64,000 nucleotides of DNA, taken from Latrodectus hesperus (Eukaryota > Arthropoda > Arachnida > Araneae > Theridiidae). This document shows, in pieces, positions 36,049 to 52,089 of this stretch. The DNA lies in NCBI GenBank assembly GCA_037975125.1, contig CM075862.1, positions 66,375,730-66,439,729 on the forward strand, in the 5' to 3' direction. A model generated the notes under the pieces. That model was not told where the DNA came from and did not search any database. It worked only from the letters and a program-made list of their open reading frames with translations. Position numbers and translations under genes: made by a program. Every line of letters starts with the position of its first letter. The stretch's first letter is position 1.

Positions 36049-36676
36049 CTGAAACAGGATAATAAGGCAAATGCTCGTAAAACCCCTAAAGCAATGTTTT
36101 CAGAAAGTATAAATCAAGCATAAACAATTCTTAAGCGTAAATAGAAGCTGAGTACATTAATTTGAAAATGAATTTTAATAATGAATCATAAGAAATTTTT
36201 GAAATAATTCAAATTTTTAAATCATTAAATATATTATTCACTAAATGCAAGCCATTTATATCTATGAACTTAGTGGTAAAGAAAAATGTGAGCAAATACT
36301 TTAAATATTGAAAAAACATAAATCAGGTATCAATGAAACATTTGTTACACTAATAGGCTACAATTACGAGGGTTGAAATTAAGATGTAGAGTAGAATTAA
36401 TTGCAACATATTTAAGTTAAATGTATTATAACTCTAGTACAAATTTATTCAAATTTAGTTTGTGAATTTCTAGCAGTAGGTTTAAAATTTAAATTAAGAT
36501 GTCAAATAGATATATGCTGGTTTAAATATGATTAGTCTAGGACTGTGATAGATAATGACGAAATTATTAATTAATTACCTGATAACTCAATCGATAATGA
36601 TAATTTTGTAGTTAATTATTATAATATGTTGAGGTTGTTCAAGTTAACGTGTAATTATGATGATTTATCATTTCAG

Positions 36677-36767
36677 ATTATAGTACATATTGAAGGAGAT
36701 TTATCGCATTATGATAATTAGTGTCCAGAAATGCGCTCTCGCATTCGCCTTGGAAGTTAAATTCAAG
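36677..36767 (+). other. Candidate exon, 91 nt, unknown product
   Basis: The acceptor TTTATCATTTCAG ends at 36676, and the donor AAG|GTAAAT follows 36767. The 3' half is unusually GC-rich for the region. One phase is open from an ATG at about 36711 to the donor and reads MIISVQKCALAFALEVKFK; the same phase has a TAG near the 5' end of the exon. The hydrophobic stretch could be the start of a signal-like segment, but it is short. Chance remains likely. Confidence 0.25.
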
Positions 36768-39130
36768 GTAAATTATTATTGCAATTACTGAGATGCAATA
36801 CATACAAGGTATTCAATGTTAAATGAAATTATTTTAATATTCCTTAAAGTATAAATGAATTTAAAAGTTCATAGAAACTTTAAAAGAAAAGTCCTATCAC
36901 TAATTTTTTAAATAATGTATAATTTGGAATAATTTCCATATATACAATAAATTTGTAATAAAGTTTATCTATACAGAATGAGGAGAATATCTTTTATCTT
37001 TAAAAATGCAAGTTTAATTCATATTTCCCATTTTATTTTAAAATTTAAAATATGTTTTTCAAATATATACAGAAAAATTATTCTTTGAAATAATTAAACA
37101 ATTTATTATAATTTTTAATATTTAATGTAGAAAATTCATAAAAATATTTTGCTAATATCTGCAATAAAATTCTGGTTATAAGTCTTATCTCTTACTTTAT
37201 ATATAGTCTTAGTCTCTTATTAAATTATATCATATTTCGCTGAAGGAAATAATTATGTATGGTTAAAAATACACATTAAATTAAAAATGTCTGTAGATAA
37301 AGTGTGCTATGAGTGTGTAATAATTTGTTTATAACGTAAAATATTTGCAGAATAAATCAAGCTTTTCTTTCGTGTAAGACTGAAAATATTATTAAAATAG
37401 ATGATACGATTACTATATTCAAATTAGTGATGTATTAACTCATTTTCATTTTATGAATTTAAGCATAATATTTTATTTTCTCAAAATGTAATGCGATATT
37501 TTTAAGGAAGACTATATGAATTAGCTTATTATCTTATAAAATAATATTTACATTTAACTAATGATGATGTACTTAAATACAGTACTATTTTGATTTTAAA
37601 ATGTAATTTTTTAAAATAGATAACACAAAATAAATCTTATAAGAGTATATCTCAAAATGAAATTGTCTTTATTGGGTTATGGAAAAACTACTTAAAGAAA
37701 AGAAATTTTTGATTTCTAGAATTTTTTTTTAATTTCGCTTATTGAAAATCAATGATAACTTAGCTTATAATAATGTTGCCTCATAATTATATATAATCAA
37801 AACATAATTCTTCCTTTTCTTAGTATTTATAATATATTGTATACGCACTTTGTGTAAATAATAAATAAAAATTAATTAAGTGTATGATTTTTAAACGTTG
37901 TTATGTTTTTAAAATATTTTAAATGATGATAAGTTTGATAGAAAACAAGGAATAGAAGACAAAAAATTAATTAAGATTATGATTTCTAAAACTTTTTAAG
38001 TTCTTAAACATTTTAAACAAGGATAAGTTTGATAAAAAAATTTTAAAAGAACATGAAAATTAATTTTTTCTAAAATTAATTACATTTTTATCAGATCTCT
38101 GAAATTTTCAGATCAAGCATTATTTCATTTGGCTGTAAACACCCAACATCAGTTGATTCAAGTAATTCCAAACATATTTTCTGTATTTTTTTATTTGTGT
38201 TTAACAAAAGTGCTGCAATTTTCCTTTATAAATGATAATCTTGTTCCAGAGTATTTGAGAGCGTTTGCTAAACTTCATTTTAGAAGAAATTCAGACATTA
38301 TAAAGTGCGTACAAGCTAGAAATTACTAAATATTAATTTTGCTTCAAAGACATAAGAATATAACAGCATAGAAAAGTTTTATAGGCACAAAGATTAGAAA
38401 TTCTGCCAACGTTTATCGCAAGGAAATATTTAATAGAAGAATTTTAAAACTATAAATATGATTATAGTCAATAAAACACATCAATAAAATTAATATAAAT
38501 ATATTCATGACTATAAACTCTATAATCTATAAAGCTACTTTAACAGAAATATTATAATTTTACACGAAATATTGATAAAATAATTCTGTCTTAATTTACA
38601 AATATTCAAATTTCAGTTAAGTAAAATGCTTTTTGTTATTAACATGGTGCCATCACAGTTATGAAAATATGTTTTCAAAAATATTTTCAGATTTATTTTT
38701 TAACAATTAAACATTATAATTTTAAAATTATGCTGAACATAAACATTTTTTTAACATAGCACATTGAAAGATGCCGCAACTAACCACAACGGAACCTGTT
38801 TATTTTGAGATTTATCTTTCTCCGCAATTATTTCTATATATATAATATACAGAAATTATCACCAGCTTTAGCAGTGAATTGAAGTTTAAAATTTCATAAA
38901 TAAATTATATCCTTCAGATACTTGATAACCATATGTATTTTTTAAAACAAGCATCATAAATAAATATTATGTTTGGCTTTTTACAATTTTCTTGTCATTT
39001 AACGAAATAGGAGAGAAAGAAAAAAGTAAGAGAGATTTGAATTAAAGTGCCCTTATTAAAATTTCAGAAAGTTACACGTCATTATAATAAATTTTATATT
39101 ACATTTATATATTCATAATTTATAAAATAT
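36768..39130. other. AT-rich gene-free stretch
   Basis: No recognised gene. An open frame near 38129 has no identifiable motif. Confidence 0.5.
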
Positions 39131-39245
39131 TATTACTTATCTGATGGAATTAATGTACATTATTACTTATCTGATGGAATTAATGTACATTATTACTTAT
39201 CTGATGGAATTAATGTATATTATTACTAATCTGATGGAATTAATG
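39131..39245. repeat. 30-bp tandem repeat, about four copies
   Basis: The unit starts TATTACTTATCTGATGG and repeats at 39131, 39161, 39191 and 39221. The first three copies are essentially identical; the fourth has one change in TATTACTAAT and a divergent end. It is a small minisatellite. Confidence 0.97.
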
Positions 39246-42200
39246 CAAAGCTTGCATTTGAATATCTATTCCAAAATTATACTTTTGATTGTTTAGAAAA
39301 AATCTGAAGTAATTGAAACTCAAAAGTTTGAATCTTTCATTAATATACTTTTTGTAGCTTGCAAATATTTTAGTAACATATTCACAATATTTTTCATAAC
39401 AAGTTTTCTTATTCTATTATTTAAGAACGTTGTTTTTATGTTTTTTATAACTATGCGAATAGAATATATAGTATAAAAATATAAGCTCAAAAATCAATAA
39501 AGTTTTAAATCGTTTTTAATAAATGGACGAATGTACACAAGTTTTTTTTAGTGTATTTTGCTTTTTAATCCATTTTTTTTCTCTTTTGGCAGTCAAACTT
39601 CATAAAATTGCAGACATTAATTGTGGTTTGAAATATTTTAAAATATACACATACAGTTTTTAACACAATTTATGGTTCATATTATTCAATCTTGCGTTTA
39701 GATAATGTTCATTGCCAATTAACTGCACTAAGCATCAATAAAAATTTATATTTTATTAAACTCAAATAAAACAGTTTTCAGATAAGGCAAATTTCTTTTT
39801 AATATTTGATTTAACAGCTATACTTGAGTAAAATATTTTTAAGTTGACTTTTACTATGTACTAGAAAAGAAAACTATATACATATTATTAGGAATTGCAC
39901 TTATTTAAAAATTCTTATAAAAATTTTTATAAACATATAGTTTACTGTATACATAATTTATTAATTAATTAAAAAGGAAAATATCTATACACAAATCTAA
40001 TCATGATATCATTAATTTATTTAATTAAAATTTAAACTTTTTAATTTGATTCAAGAGAAATATATATTCAATCAAATAATAAACTAATTGTTGCAATTCA
40101 TTCCATCTATGTGAGTAAGAATATTAAGGATTATCAGGAAAATATTTTTAACAGAATTTTTAAAAGAAATCATATAATAGGTTGAAAATTTCATTTTCAT
40201 TATCCATTTATCTATTGTTTTTAGAAACAGATTCATTTGATAAACAATCTTTCTGAATAAAAAAATACTATTAAAAATTATTTAAATACACTAACAAAAA
40301 TATTTCTAATTCTTATTTACATGATTCCATAATTCTATAGAAATATTCATAAATATAATAATTGTCTGATGTTTATTAAGTCGTTTTGATTTAAATAGCT
40401 TTCTAATGATCCTGCTTCAGATTCTGTAAACAATGAATAAGGTAATGTTAATTATATGTGTTTTTACTACTAGAGCAATAATATTTTAAACTGAAGACGA
40501 TTCCAGCATATTTAATTCAGTATGGGCTGATAAAAACTATGTTTGCTTAGTCTAATTGTCAGTAAGACTATGAGCTGCAGAACGACGCCCTACTTTACTG
40601 TGTTTTCCTGAATATGCATATGTTTCCAGCATATCAATTTACGAAAATCCTGATTGAAATTTAAATAATCTCGTCACTTTATTTTCATTGCATTTAATAA
40701 AATCATTTTGCAAATAATCTTCAAGTGTAAACGATATCAGAAAATTATATGAATTATATTATATACATACTTTTACGTACTGAAGTCAAAGAAAATTATG
40801 TAACTGTGGTAATAACAAATAGAAAATTCGACCTAAATTAATGCTGTCATTAGTTTAAATTGTTTTCAATCAAAATTAAAAGATAAGCATTTATGATCAA
40901 TTTTTTATCTTTTAATAACATAACTGCTTGAAAACTGAAGTTTACATTATGCTTAACTCAAAGTTTATATAAAATAGCAATTAAGATAAACATATTGTAA
41001 TATATGGACCTGAAAAATATTTTAAAACATTTGCATATGAATATGGGAATACACGAGATTAAAAATGTTGTTTAAGGTCTCGAAAATTGGTCAGGTGCAT
41101 CGATATCTTTATTTTATAAACACAGTTTATCATATGTTTTTTCTTTCCTATATGATAATATAAATTTAGGTATATCCAAACAAAAAATATTTGATTACAT
41201 TATTTACAGAATCAAATCACTTCACTATTGATAGACATTTATACATATAGTTGTTATGAATAAAGAATCTGTAAAAATAAATTGAATGAGTTTACAAAAA
41301 TTATGACACAGTTTCATGTAATGAAATCACTCGTTTAAAATTCTTAAAAAATAAAAATGTTCATCTTTTTACAGATCTAACGATATGTATTCTTGTTCGT
41401 ACTATATTTAGCATGACTCAGAATAGGTAGACAGTAATTTAGTCATCTACTTTTGTGTTAATTATTAAACTATACGGATTTATAAAATTTTTATAACAGA
41501 CGTTTTTAAGATTATCAGATTGATTCATTCCTTATACCCATCCGTTAAGGAGCTAGTAGCAAGAAATGTTTTTTTTAAAAAATAATAATTAAAAATCTTG
41601 TAACATCTATCTTTACTCCCTAAACATTTAAATACAAATTTGCATGGTTGTTTTCAAACATAATATTGATATACATACAGTTGAAGAAAATTGTTAGCTA
41701 AAATAAATGAAATATGTTATAGGTAGGGAGAATATATTGGTAATATCTTATTCAATATATGAATTTAACATGTTTCATGTATTCACAATGTAAAGTGTAC
41801 TTCTATTACAAACATATTTTAATCTTTTTTACAGAAAGATTTAAGTCACATAATTTATTCTGTGTTTCGTTGTTGTTTATTATATAACATTTCCATAATT
41901 TAAACTGCTTCTTTAATTCATTAATAATATTCTCCGGATTGTTAATTTTATATATTGACTTGTTATTAATAGAATTCGCAATCAAATTTTGTCATTTATC
42001 ATAGGTATTATAATAGCTAACATTGACTAGTAACAAATTAATTATTATTTTGTTTCTAAATATAGGGGCTGATTAAAATCAGAATATATTTTTAGTGTTC
42101 TGTATTTTAATTAGACTATGAATTGCATGAAAAAATAAAGATTGATTAAAAAAATATGTTTCAAGGATTTAGACTATATTACCATGTTTAATGGAATTAT

Positions 42201-42475
42201 AATTAAATCTTCAGAAGGAAACAAAAATTTTTTAGATACATGATATATCCAATATCAAGTTGTTGATTACAATATAGGTGATATTTGTGTTATAACAAAG
42301 ATAAATGTGAAAAAGTTTCTTTCATAAGAAGTGACTGAATATCGCAGAAAAACATTAGGAACTTGTTATTACTTAATGCCATCCTAACATTTCTCCGATA
42401 CAGTTGTCAGTGGAAACGAAAAAAATATAATACAGATAAGCATATCATTAATGTGTACACAAATTAATGTATCAA
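39246..42475. other. AT-rich gene-free stretch
   Basis: No gene, transposon end or repeat unit is recognised. A slightly GC-richer patch near 40560-40630 shows nothing specific. Confidence 0.55.
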
Positions 42476-42784
42476 TAGGCCGACCAACGTGTCTAGTGGT
42501 CAGTGTGCCTGACTACGAATAAGGAGGTCCTGGATTCGAATCCCGGTTCGAGCATGGATGCACTTTCTCTCTCTATCTATCCTGTCTTTATCCTTTCCTT
42601 GTATGAATGAGGTGTGAATGGTTGCCTACCCTATACGGGTACCTATGGCCTGTGTGTAGAGCAAAGTCGTACTTTCACATTCATGGTGCTTTGATTAAAA
42701 CAAAAGACGCTCCCAATCGACTTAATTCGCATAGCATAGCGAGCTTGGCTTGTCCAAGTGTCATTAGTAAACAACAACAACAAC
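42476..42784 (+). mobile_element. tRNA-derived SINE, family A
   Basis: Head with an A-box-like GTCTAGTGGTCAGTG and B box GATTCGAATCCC. The body is TCTCTCTCTATCTATCCTG, then TGTATGAATGAGGTGTGAATGG and CCCTATACGGGTACC. The tail differs from the other family A copies in its last 100 bp but ends in the same CAACAACAACAAC tract. A 10-bp direct duplication with one mismatch flanks it (AATGTATCAA at 42466-42475, AATGTTTCAA at 42785-42794). Confidence 0.9.
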
Positions 42785-42794
42785 AATGTTTCAA

Positions 42795-43502
42795 ATTACA
42801 GTCTCACATCTAAAAGCAAAGTCTTTTTGAAATATTAGCGAATTATTCAGAAATCTTGTTTTGTTCTTTCAGTAGACTATATAAAGAATTCTGTTTGTTG
42901 AAAAGGAATTCACAGTACCATCTGTTTATTGAGTGACCTGAAATTTGTGGTATGAAAGAATAAATAAAATTGTATATCTTTAATGAAATGGCTCATATGT
43001 TATTGAACTAGTTTTTTTAAATCAAGGATATTTATCCATTCTATGATCTTCTTATCAGAAGACATTGTATTGATTTGAGTACTTTTATATGTAGTATTCT
43101 CAAACATCTTCTGAATATTTGGAAGTATTACATTTGAATTATTAAAAATAATACCACGTATTCTAAAAAATAAAGAATTTTTGAAAGAATTAACCTTTTA
43201 AACTCAATTAAAATATTTTTAACTTTTTAAACCCAAACTATTAAACAATTTCAAGGATAAACACATATAAAAAGTGTATTAATTAATACTTTGTGTATAT
43301 AGTGTATTAATTAAAAATTTTATAAATATATTGATTTTAACGTATATTAAAATTTTGTGTTGGATCATTTTTAAGATCAAATACTTTCAAATTAGACCAA
43401 TGATTTCAAATTAAGTTTGAGTTAAAGCATTTTAAATAAAATATAAGTAAGCCGGTTTTCTATTCTTATTTTACACATGATATTAATTTTGTTTATGAAA
43501 TA
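42795..43502. other. AT-rich sequence without a gene
   Basis: Nothing recognisable. Confidence 0.55.
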
Positions 43503-43745
43503 TACTGTTGTCAGAGGTTTGATCTTCAGGCTGGGCAAGTTCAGCTCAGACTTTCAACCCTTCTGAGGGTCGATAAAACTGAATACCAACTATGCTTTTG
43601 AACTTAAAACATTGGGGGTTTCGTGGTAAGCTGACATATCATTCACACTCTCAGATCTTTGGTCATTAAAACAGATACGGACACTGTAAGCCCTGAGCCC
43701 CTACATGAGCTATTGGGGCATTGAGTTCAATACTGTTGAATTTGA
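43503..43745 (+). mobile_element. SINE-like element with a conserved-core-type central block
   Basis: It begins with a degraded B-box-like AGAGGTTTGATCTTC. A central block follows: TTCAGCTCAGACTTTCAACC then CTTCTGAGGGTCGATAAAACTGAATACCA. This closely resembles, from memory, the block CCTTTCATCC..GGGGTCGATAAA.TAAGTACCA found in mollusc and other animal SINEs grouped as MetaSINEs. After it comes a 3' part shared with the relic at 22918 (CATTGGGGGTTT, TCTCAGATCTTTGGTCA, CACTGTAAGCC). No target duplication is evident, so the copy is probably old. The assignment to that superfamily is recalled similarity, not a search. Confidence 0.65.
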
Positions 43746-46598
<2,853 letters not shown>

Positions 46599-46739
46599 AT
46601 TTTCATACATTTGTAATTCAATGTATTCCTGTAAGTGTGTAATTCCACGTATTTTTGCTCCTTTGTGATCCCATATATTCTTGTAATTTCATAATCCTAT
46701 GCATTTTTGTACCATTGTTTTTCGATATAATTTTATATG

Positions 46740-46950
46740 CCATACCAAAATTGAGGCCAGTGGGCTGGTTAATGAGGGTGTTATTCTCACTTTTGGAAGG
46801 AAGTGAGATTGAATCCCAGGCTAACCAATGTTCCGCTGTTTTCGTTAAAGGCAGCCGGAGCACACTAAATCTGGCCGCAATGTCCTCCAGATGAGGTGAC
46901 GCATCATGGGGTGGCAGGTCAAGTCTTGGGAATCTTCTGCTTGCTCCCTG
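46740..46950 (+). mobile_element. Possible SINE of a third type
   Basis: A GC-richer segment with a tRNA-like pair of boxes: GGGCTGGTTAATGAGGGTG as an A-box-like region and, about 40 bp on, AGATTGAATCCCAGG as a B-box-like region. The 3' part (GGCCGCAATGTCCTCCAG, GACGCATCATGGGG) matches neither SINE family A nor B. It abuts the Tc1 fragment to its right, suggesting nesting. There is a single copy here, so the assignment is tentative. Confidence 0.4.
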
Positions 46951-46959
46951 CTTCAAAAT

Positions 46960-47180
46960 AACGAAGACTGCCAAATACTGGTCCTCATTCGGCGTTGTAA
47001 CTCGGGGGCGACTTGTATTGTAACGTCTACTCACATTACCATTATCTTGGAACCGTTACCAAAGCCTGGAGATGAGACTCAGGGTGATTCCAAGATCCTC
47101 GAATACTTCCAGCTGGGTACGTCCACATTCCAGACGGTCGATATTTCTACCACGTAAAACATTATCCAAATGCTTCCTTT
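46960..47180 (-). pseudogene. Tc1-like transposase N-terminal fragment
   Basis: The minus-strand frame from about 47180 reads the Tc1-type DNA-binding region: NIDRLECGRTQLEVFEDLG, ITLSLISRLW, an in-frame TAA (47056-47058), then RFQDNGNVSRR and RPRVTTPNEDQYLAV. This corresponds to the paired-like double helix-turn-helix at the start of Tc1-family proteins. Family similarity ends near 46960, where the SINE-like segment begins, so the catalytic domain (DDE) is missing. It is a dead 5' fragment of a different Tc1 lineage from the element at 58262. Confidence 0.8.
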
Positions 47181-47330
47181 GTGCGATAACTATGCGATTA
47201 TTGCACTGAAAAACTTTTAAAGCGCTTGTGAACAACTTTACTTCTTTACAACCATTCCTTATATACCCCTATCTTACACTCTCGTCATTGTGACGTACTA
47301 TCGGCGCCATCTGGTGGTTCCTGGTAATTT
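47181..47330 (-). other. Probable 5' untranslated end of the Tc1 fragment
   Basis: A still less AT-rich stretch upstream of the Tc1 frame, ending in a GGCGCCATCTGGTGGTTCC phrase before AT-rich DNA resumes. A matching opposite terminal repeat is not present, so the true end cannot be fixed. Confidence 0.35.
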
Positions 47331-50300
47331 GCATATTATTCTTCAAGATGTGTGTGATAATTCTACATATGAAATTTTTATTTTAGAGTTAAATTTCTGT
47401 GTGATTCTGAATTATACTAAATTTATAGACATGAGTGTATTTGATGAAAGGAATGTAAAATTTAATTAAGAAATCAATTATATACAACATTTTAAAATAA
47501 TTTGAAAATAACATAATTTTATACCCTTTAAACGGTACATAAATTAGTGCTCATTTATAAAATAAATTATTTTAACCAAAATTCTATGAACGTTATAAAT
47601 TAGAATAAAAGTATTTACAAACTAATATATATTTCAATGGATGGAGTTTTTGTAAATTTATAATTACAATAATGTATATTCGTACATTCTCTATAGCTTT
47701 TGTGTACAATTAATCGCAAGTGTGTTCCGATCTCTAACTACTACTTCAAATTAAAGACAGTAAAATTTTAGAAACTGTGTGTTAAATAAACAATATCAAG
47801 TTTTGTGATAAAGTAGAGACAAAACTAATAAATTCATATAAGATTTCTTAGCAAAAATCGCAATGAAAATATAAATTGTCAAAATTTAGATTCCAATCTG
47901 TTTGTCTTCAGAATTCAAATATGTGGTTACATAGTTTCAATTTATCTTCTTATCCTCTGCATGAAAGTGAAGAAAAATTATTTTTACGTCCAAAAGTAGA
48001 AATTTATTTTAAGAATGGAAATTGTAATGTGTGTTAATATTTTCTATTTTCATTGTAAGATAATTCTCATCAAAATGACCATTTATTTATTTGAGATAAA
48101 ATATGCATTTATGCTAAAAATATAAAATAAATAAAGTAAGAAAATATCAAACTGAAGGAATAACGTCTAAGCGTATAGTTATTTTTGATATTTAATGTTT
48201 AATTTAATATATCTTTATTTGATACATATGCTTTTAATAACTGAAAGCCGAATAAAACTAATTTCTTCAGTACAAATTCGTTGATTGTTCATGCTCAAGT
48301 AAACTAAGTGTGTCTTACAGTTATGAATACAGGATTCTGGTATAAATTTGCTTATATTATTTAAAATACGATAATATGATCATTTTAGCTTGTTTAACTG
48401 TTATTTCTTTTAATGTTATTAAATTAAATACTAAATTAAATACTTTTCCTTAATAATTAATTAAATAATTAAAAAATAAATTAAATACTTTTCTAATCTT
48501 TAAACGTCTGAAATTTAAATTAAAAAAATAATTTTTAGTATCACAGACTAAATATCAGAAGCGATGTCTAAATAAAGTAATAGTTATGAATACCTACTCA
48601 AGAGAATGCAATTCTTTTCTGAATAATATGTATTAAGAAATTACAATACTATTATACTAAATCCTATTATATAATTTACATAAACTATGAGCATACTAAT
48701 TTCTCCCAAATTTTTAAAATGAAGAAATTCTTAGTTATGATTTTAAATGTTATTTTATATGAAAATTAATGTAATAAAGAAATCATATTTTGAAAAAAAA
48801 TATTCAAATTGCACCAATCATTAATACCAAAATTAATCATATTTAATAAAAATCTAAACTTTTGCATACATTTGTGTCTTAAAAATAATATTAAAATAAA
48901 CAGGTGATAATATTTAATGATTATCTATGATTATAATTTTGTATTTCAGGTAGATTATAGCAAGGTTCTGGCATTCCAAATTATTAATTTCAAATACAAA
49001 ATTACAAAATTAGTTATAGAATTAAATATACTATTAAAAACAAAGAATTTATTTGTCTAGATATTAAGAATTAAATATGCATTTTCTATTTAAAATTGTA
49101 AAGATGCCATTAATTTTGAACAAGTATGAATCAACTTTAAAACGTAAAAGTAACGTAATTTTTTTCATGCAATAACATCACAATCTTATTTTAGAAGCAA
49201 AAACAATCTGTTAATACATGTCAGACAGTTTTTATGTTGTTAATACCCAGAAAAATTAATTATCTACATAAAATTGAAATTTCTTAGATCATTGATATTT
49301 TAATATTTTAGGTCATATGTTAGAAATAGCACTACAGTTTAAATAAAATTGTCATTTATTCAAATAGAATTTTTAAAATAAAGTATTCTGTTACAAAATT
49401 TTTTGCATATTATTATTAAGTATATTCTTCGTCTGTTTCTGTATTTTCTGCATTCAATTCACAAGAACAGGTGCATTGAATGCAGAAAATCAATTTGTTC
49501 CAATTTTGGTTTCTTAAAAAGCAGAAAGTGAATTTTTAAATTGAAATTTTGAAAATTTAAAAACTGATCAAAATTGATTACATCGTTCCTATAAAAATAA
49601 ATTTAGCTAAGTACGTGCTATGCATCCTATGAAAATGCTCGAAATTAATAATTATTAAACTTAATTTAAATTATTCATATTTTTTATTTTCAATAATTTA
49701 TTTCGTAATAAATAAAAATTAAATGCGCTTAGAAAATGAAAAATATCAGGAAAGAAGAAAAATGCAGAAGAAAAGAATGTTGCCAAAAAAGGAATCAAAT
49801 GTAGAAAAATGGAAAATTTGCAAAATATTTATTATAGAAAATATAAAGGTTAGAATGATAAAATAGGAAGTGAAATTGTGAGGAAAAAATCACTTAAGCA
49901 AAACTTTTTAACAATTTCCCAGAATTACGAGGCAAACGCTCCAAAATAGAAAATTCAGGCACAAAAAAAGCCATCGTTGAGCTAAATGAACAGTATTGAA
50001 TGGAATGCTTTTTAAAATTTAGATTTCTTTTATCCTTTCATTTTAGAAACAGAAATCATAATTTTTTAGTAGCATTTCAAATTGTAATTTTAGACGGAAT
50101 ATTTCCGCTGTTTTTTTATTAAAGAAACAAAATACTGTTTTAAGTCATTCAAAACTAAATGTTGTTTCTACAATGCTTCACATTTTTGTACTTATTTAAT
50201 AAATAATTAAAATTCACGTTACACAAAAAAATACAAGAATGATTTTCATGTAACAAATAATGTTTATTTTGTAAAAATTTAAGTTTTATTTTACATAAAT

Positions 50301-52080
50301 TGAAAATGTTATCTTAAATTCGGTAATATCAGTTTATTTTAATATAATTATTTCAAATTTTAAAACAATATTATTTTTAATATTGTATTAGTAATTCATG
50401 AAATCATAAATTTAAGGTTTTATTCTCTCTCTCTTGTCAGAAATTTATTATTATATACTTCCTATTAACCTAAATTTATTTAGTCATGCTTTTTAAAGAA
50501 TGAAGGCAATATTTTTTATAAGTTTACAAATTCATTGCACTTAGAGACAAAAATTACATATTTTTATGCACTTATATGACTTATATATATGCACTTAGCT
50601 GATACATATATTTTAACAATTTACTTACAAAATTGTATTGTATGATGAGATGGTGTATTGTAATTGTTTTAATCTTAACCTATAATTCGATATGAATCCA
50701 ATACTTGTATGGATAATTCACATATCTAAATTTTAATTAAAGATAAACATTTTATGGCTGTATCATTAAAAATACTGAAAATTTCCATAATTTTAATCTT
50801 ACTTGAGATTATACCATTATAATACCATTTCTGAGAATCATTGAACATTATTTAAAAGATATATTCGAGTGTGATAAGCATTAAAAGAATCAACATAAGT
50901 CTTCGCTTGTTGTTTTTGTTGGTACTATTACCTTACTGTATTTTCTTCAAAAATGTTTCATTCAGAAACTGCAATCTCAGTAGGGAAGGGATAAATCATA
51001 CATATGAGAAAAAACAAGTAAAGTATTGTGCTTGGGAGTTTCTTAAGCATAAAAATGGTCTTAGTAAAAAGTAATGCAATTATTAAATGAGCAAAAATTC
51101 TTAAAATGTGAAATATTCAATTTGATTTGTAACCCAGACAAAGTAGAACATAACTGTGATTATATTACTGTTTGAACAAAATTTTATCTTGTTTACCTAA
51201 AATTATCCTGTTTATATTTTGGGGAAAAATAAACTTTCTATGCTCAAACGTATTGGTCTAAGACACTCTTTCTTCAATTGTGATGATATGATAATTTTAA
51301 CATAAAATGTCATTTGTAAGATCCTGTCCCTTAGTAAGCCAATTTTTAACTTTTTGAAATTATCTCTTAAACGTGAGAGCAATATACGTATTGATAAGTT
51401 GCCTATATTAATTTTTTATAATGATTAAATACTTTAGGAATAAAATGTGTTATATTTATCGCGTTGTTGTTATTGACAAAATCGCTTTCTAAATTATCAA
51501 AACTATAAGCTTCGAAAAATCAATAAAGTTCCAAGAAATAACAGTACAATGTTAAACTCTCTGGACGCCTTTTGCTATTTTTGACGTCGATTACTATTTT
51601 TAGCAAATTATTAACGTAATACTAACATTAGTAAAAATATTTTATAATTTTTGTGTAGTTTGCTTCAAAAATATTATTAATAAATGAGGCGATTTTAAGA
51701 ATTAGTACATGTAACTTTAAGGAAACATTTGATGTCTTGTGAATTAGAAATAATGTATGCTTTGTTTGAGTGATACTCTTTTTTCTCGCACTTGTGCACC
51801 ACCAGTAGCTATTCACAAATTCTCCTAATTTTATGAACTCTTGACCGGTCCTTAAAATCGCATAAGTGCAATGATAATTTTATTTCTTTTGTGAACTTAT
51901 ATTTTGAAAAGTCTCCTCTTCTGAGAATTCTTTTTGAAGCTTATTTGTGAACCAGTTTATATTAAAATTTTTCCATTCAATCCTATGGTTTTGGAACTAG
52001 AACCAATACTTTTATTAGAGAATCGTAAATACTTCAAATCGGGAATGTCTTACTTCATTGATGATATTAAATATCTGTAT
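47331..52080. other. Long AT-rich gene-free stretch
   Basis: No gene or element is recognised over more than 4 kb. It contains one perfect 16-bp hairpin (listed separately). A less AT-rich piece near 51770-51850 may be the eroded 3' end of the mariner that follows on the minus strand, but I cannot align it. Confidence 0.5.
49443..49490. other. Perfect 16-bp inverted repeat (hairpin)
   Basis: ATTTTCTGCATTCAAT (49443-49458) and its exact complement (49475-49490) are separated by 16 bases. There is no flanking duplication or transposon signature. Confidence 0.85.
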
Positions 52081-52089
52081 TTTTGAAGT

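Noticed and set aside
39131..39245. CRISPR-like array
   Set aside because: The units are directly tandem with no spacers, the DNA is clearly eukaryotic and no cas-like gene is present.
46655..47157. Plus-strand frames of 79 and 83 codons
   Set aside because: They are antisense or out of frame to the SINE-like segment and the Tc1 fragment.
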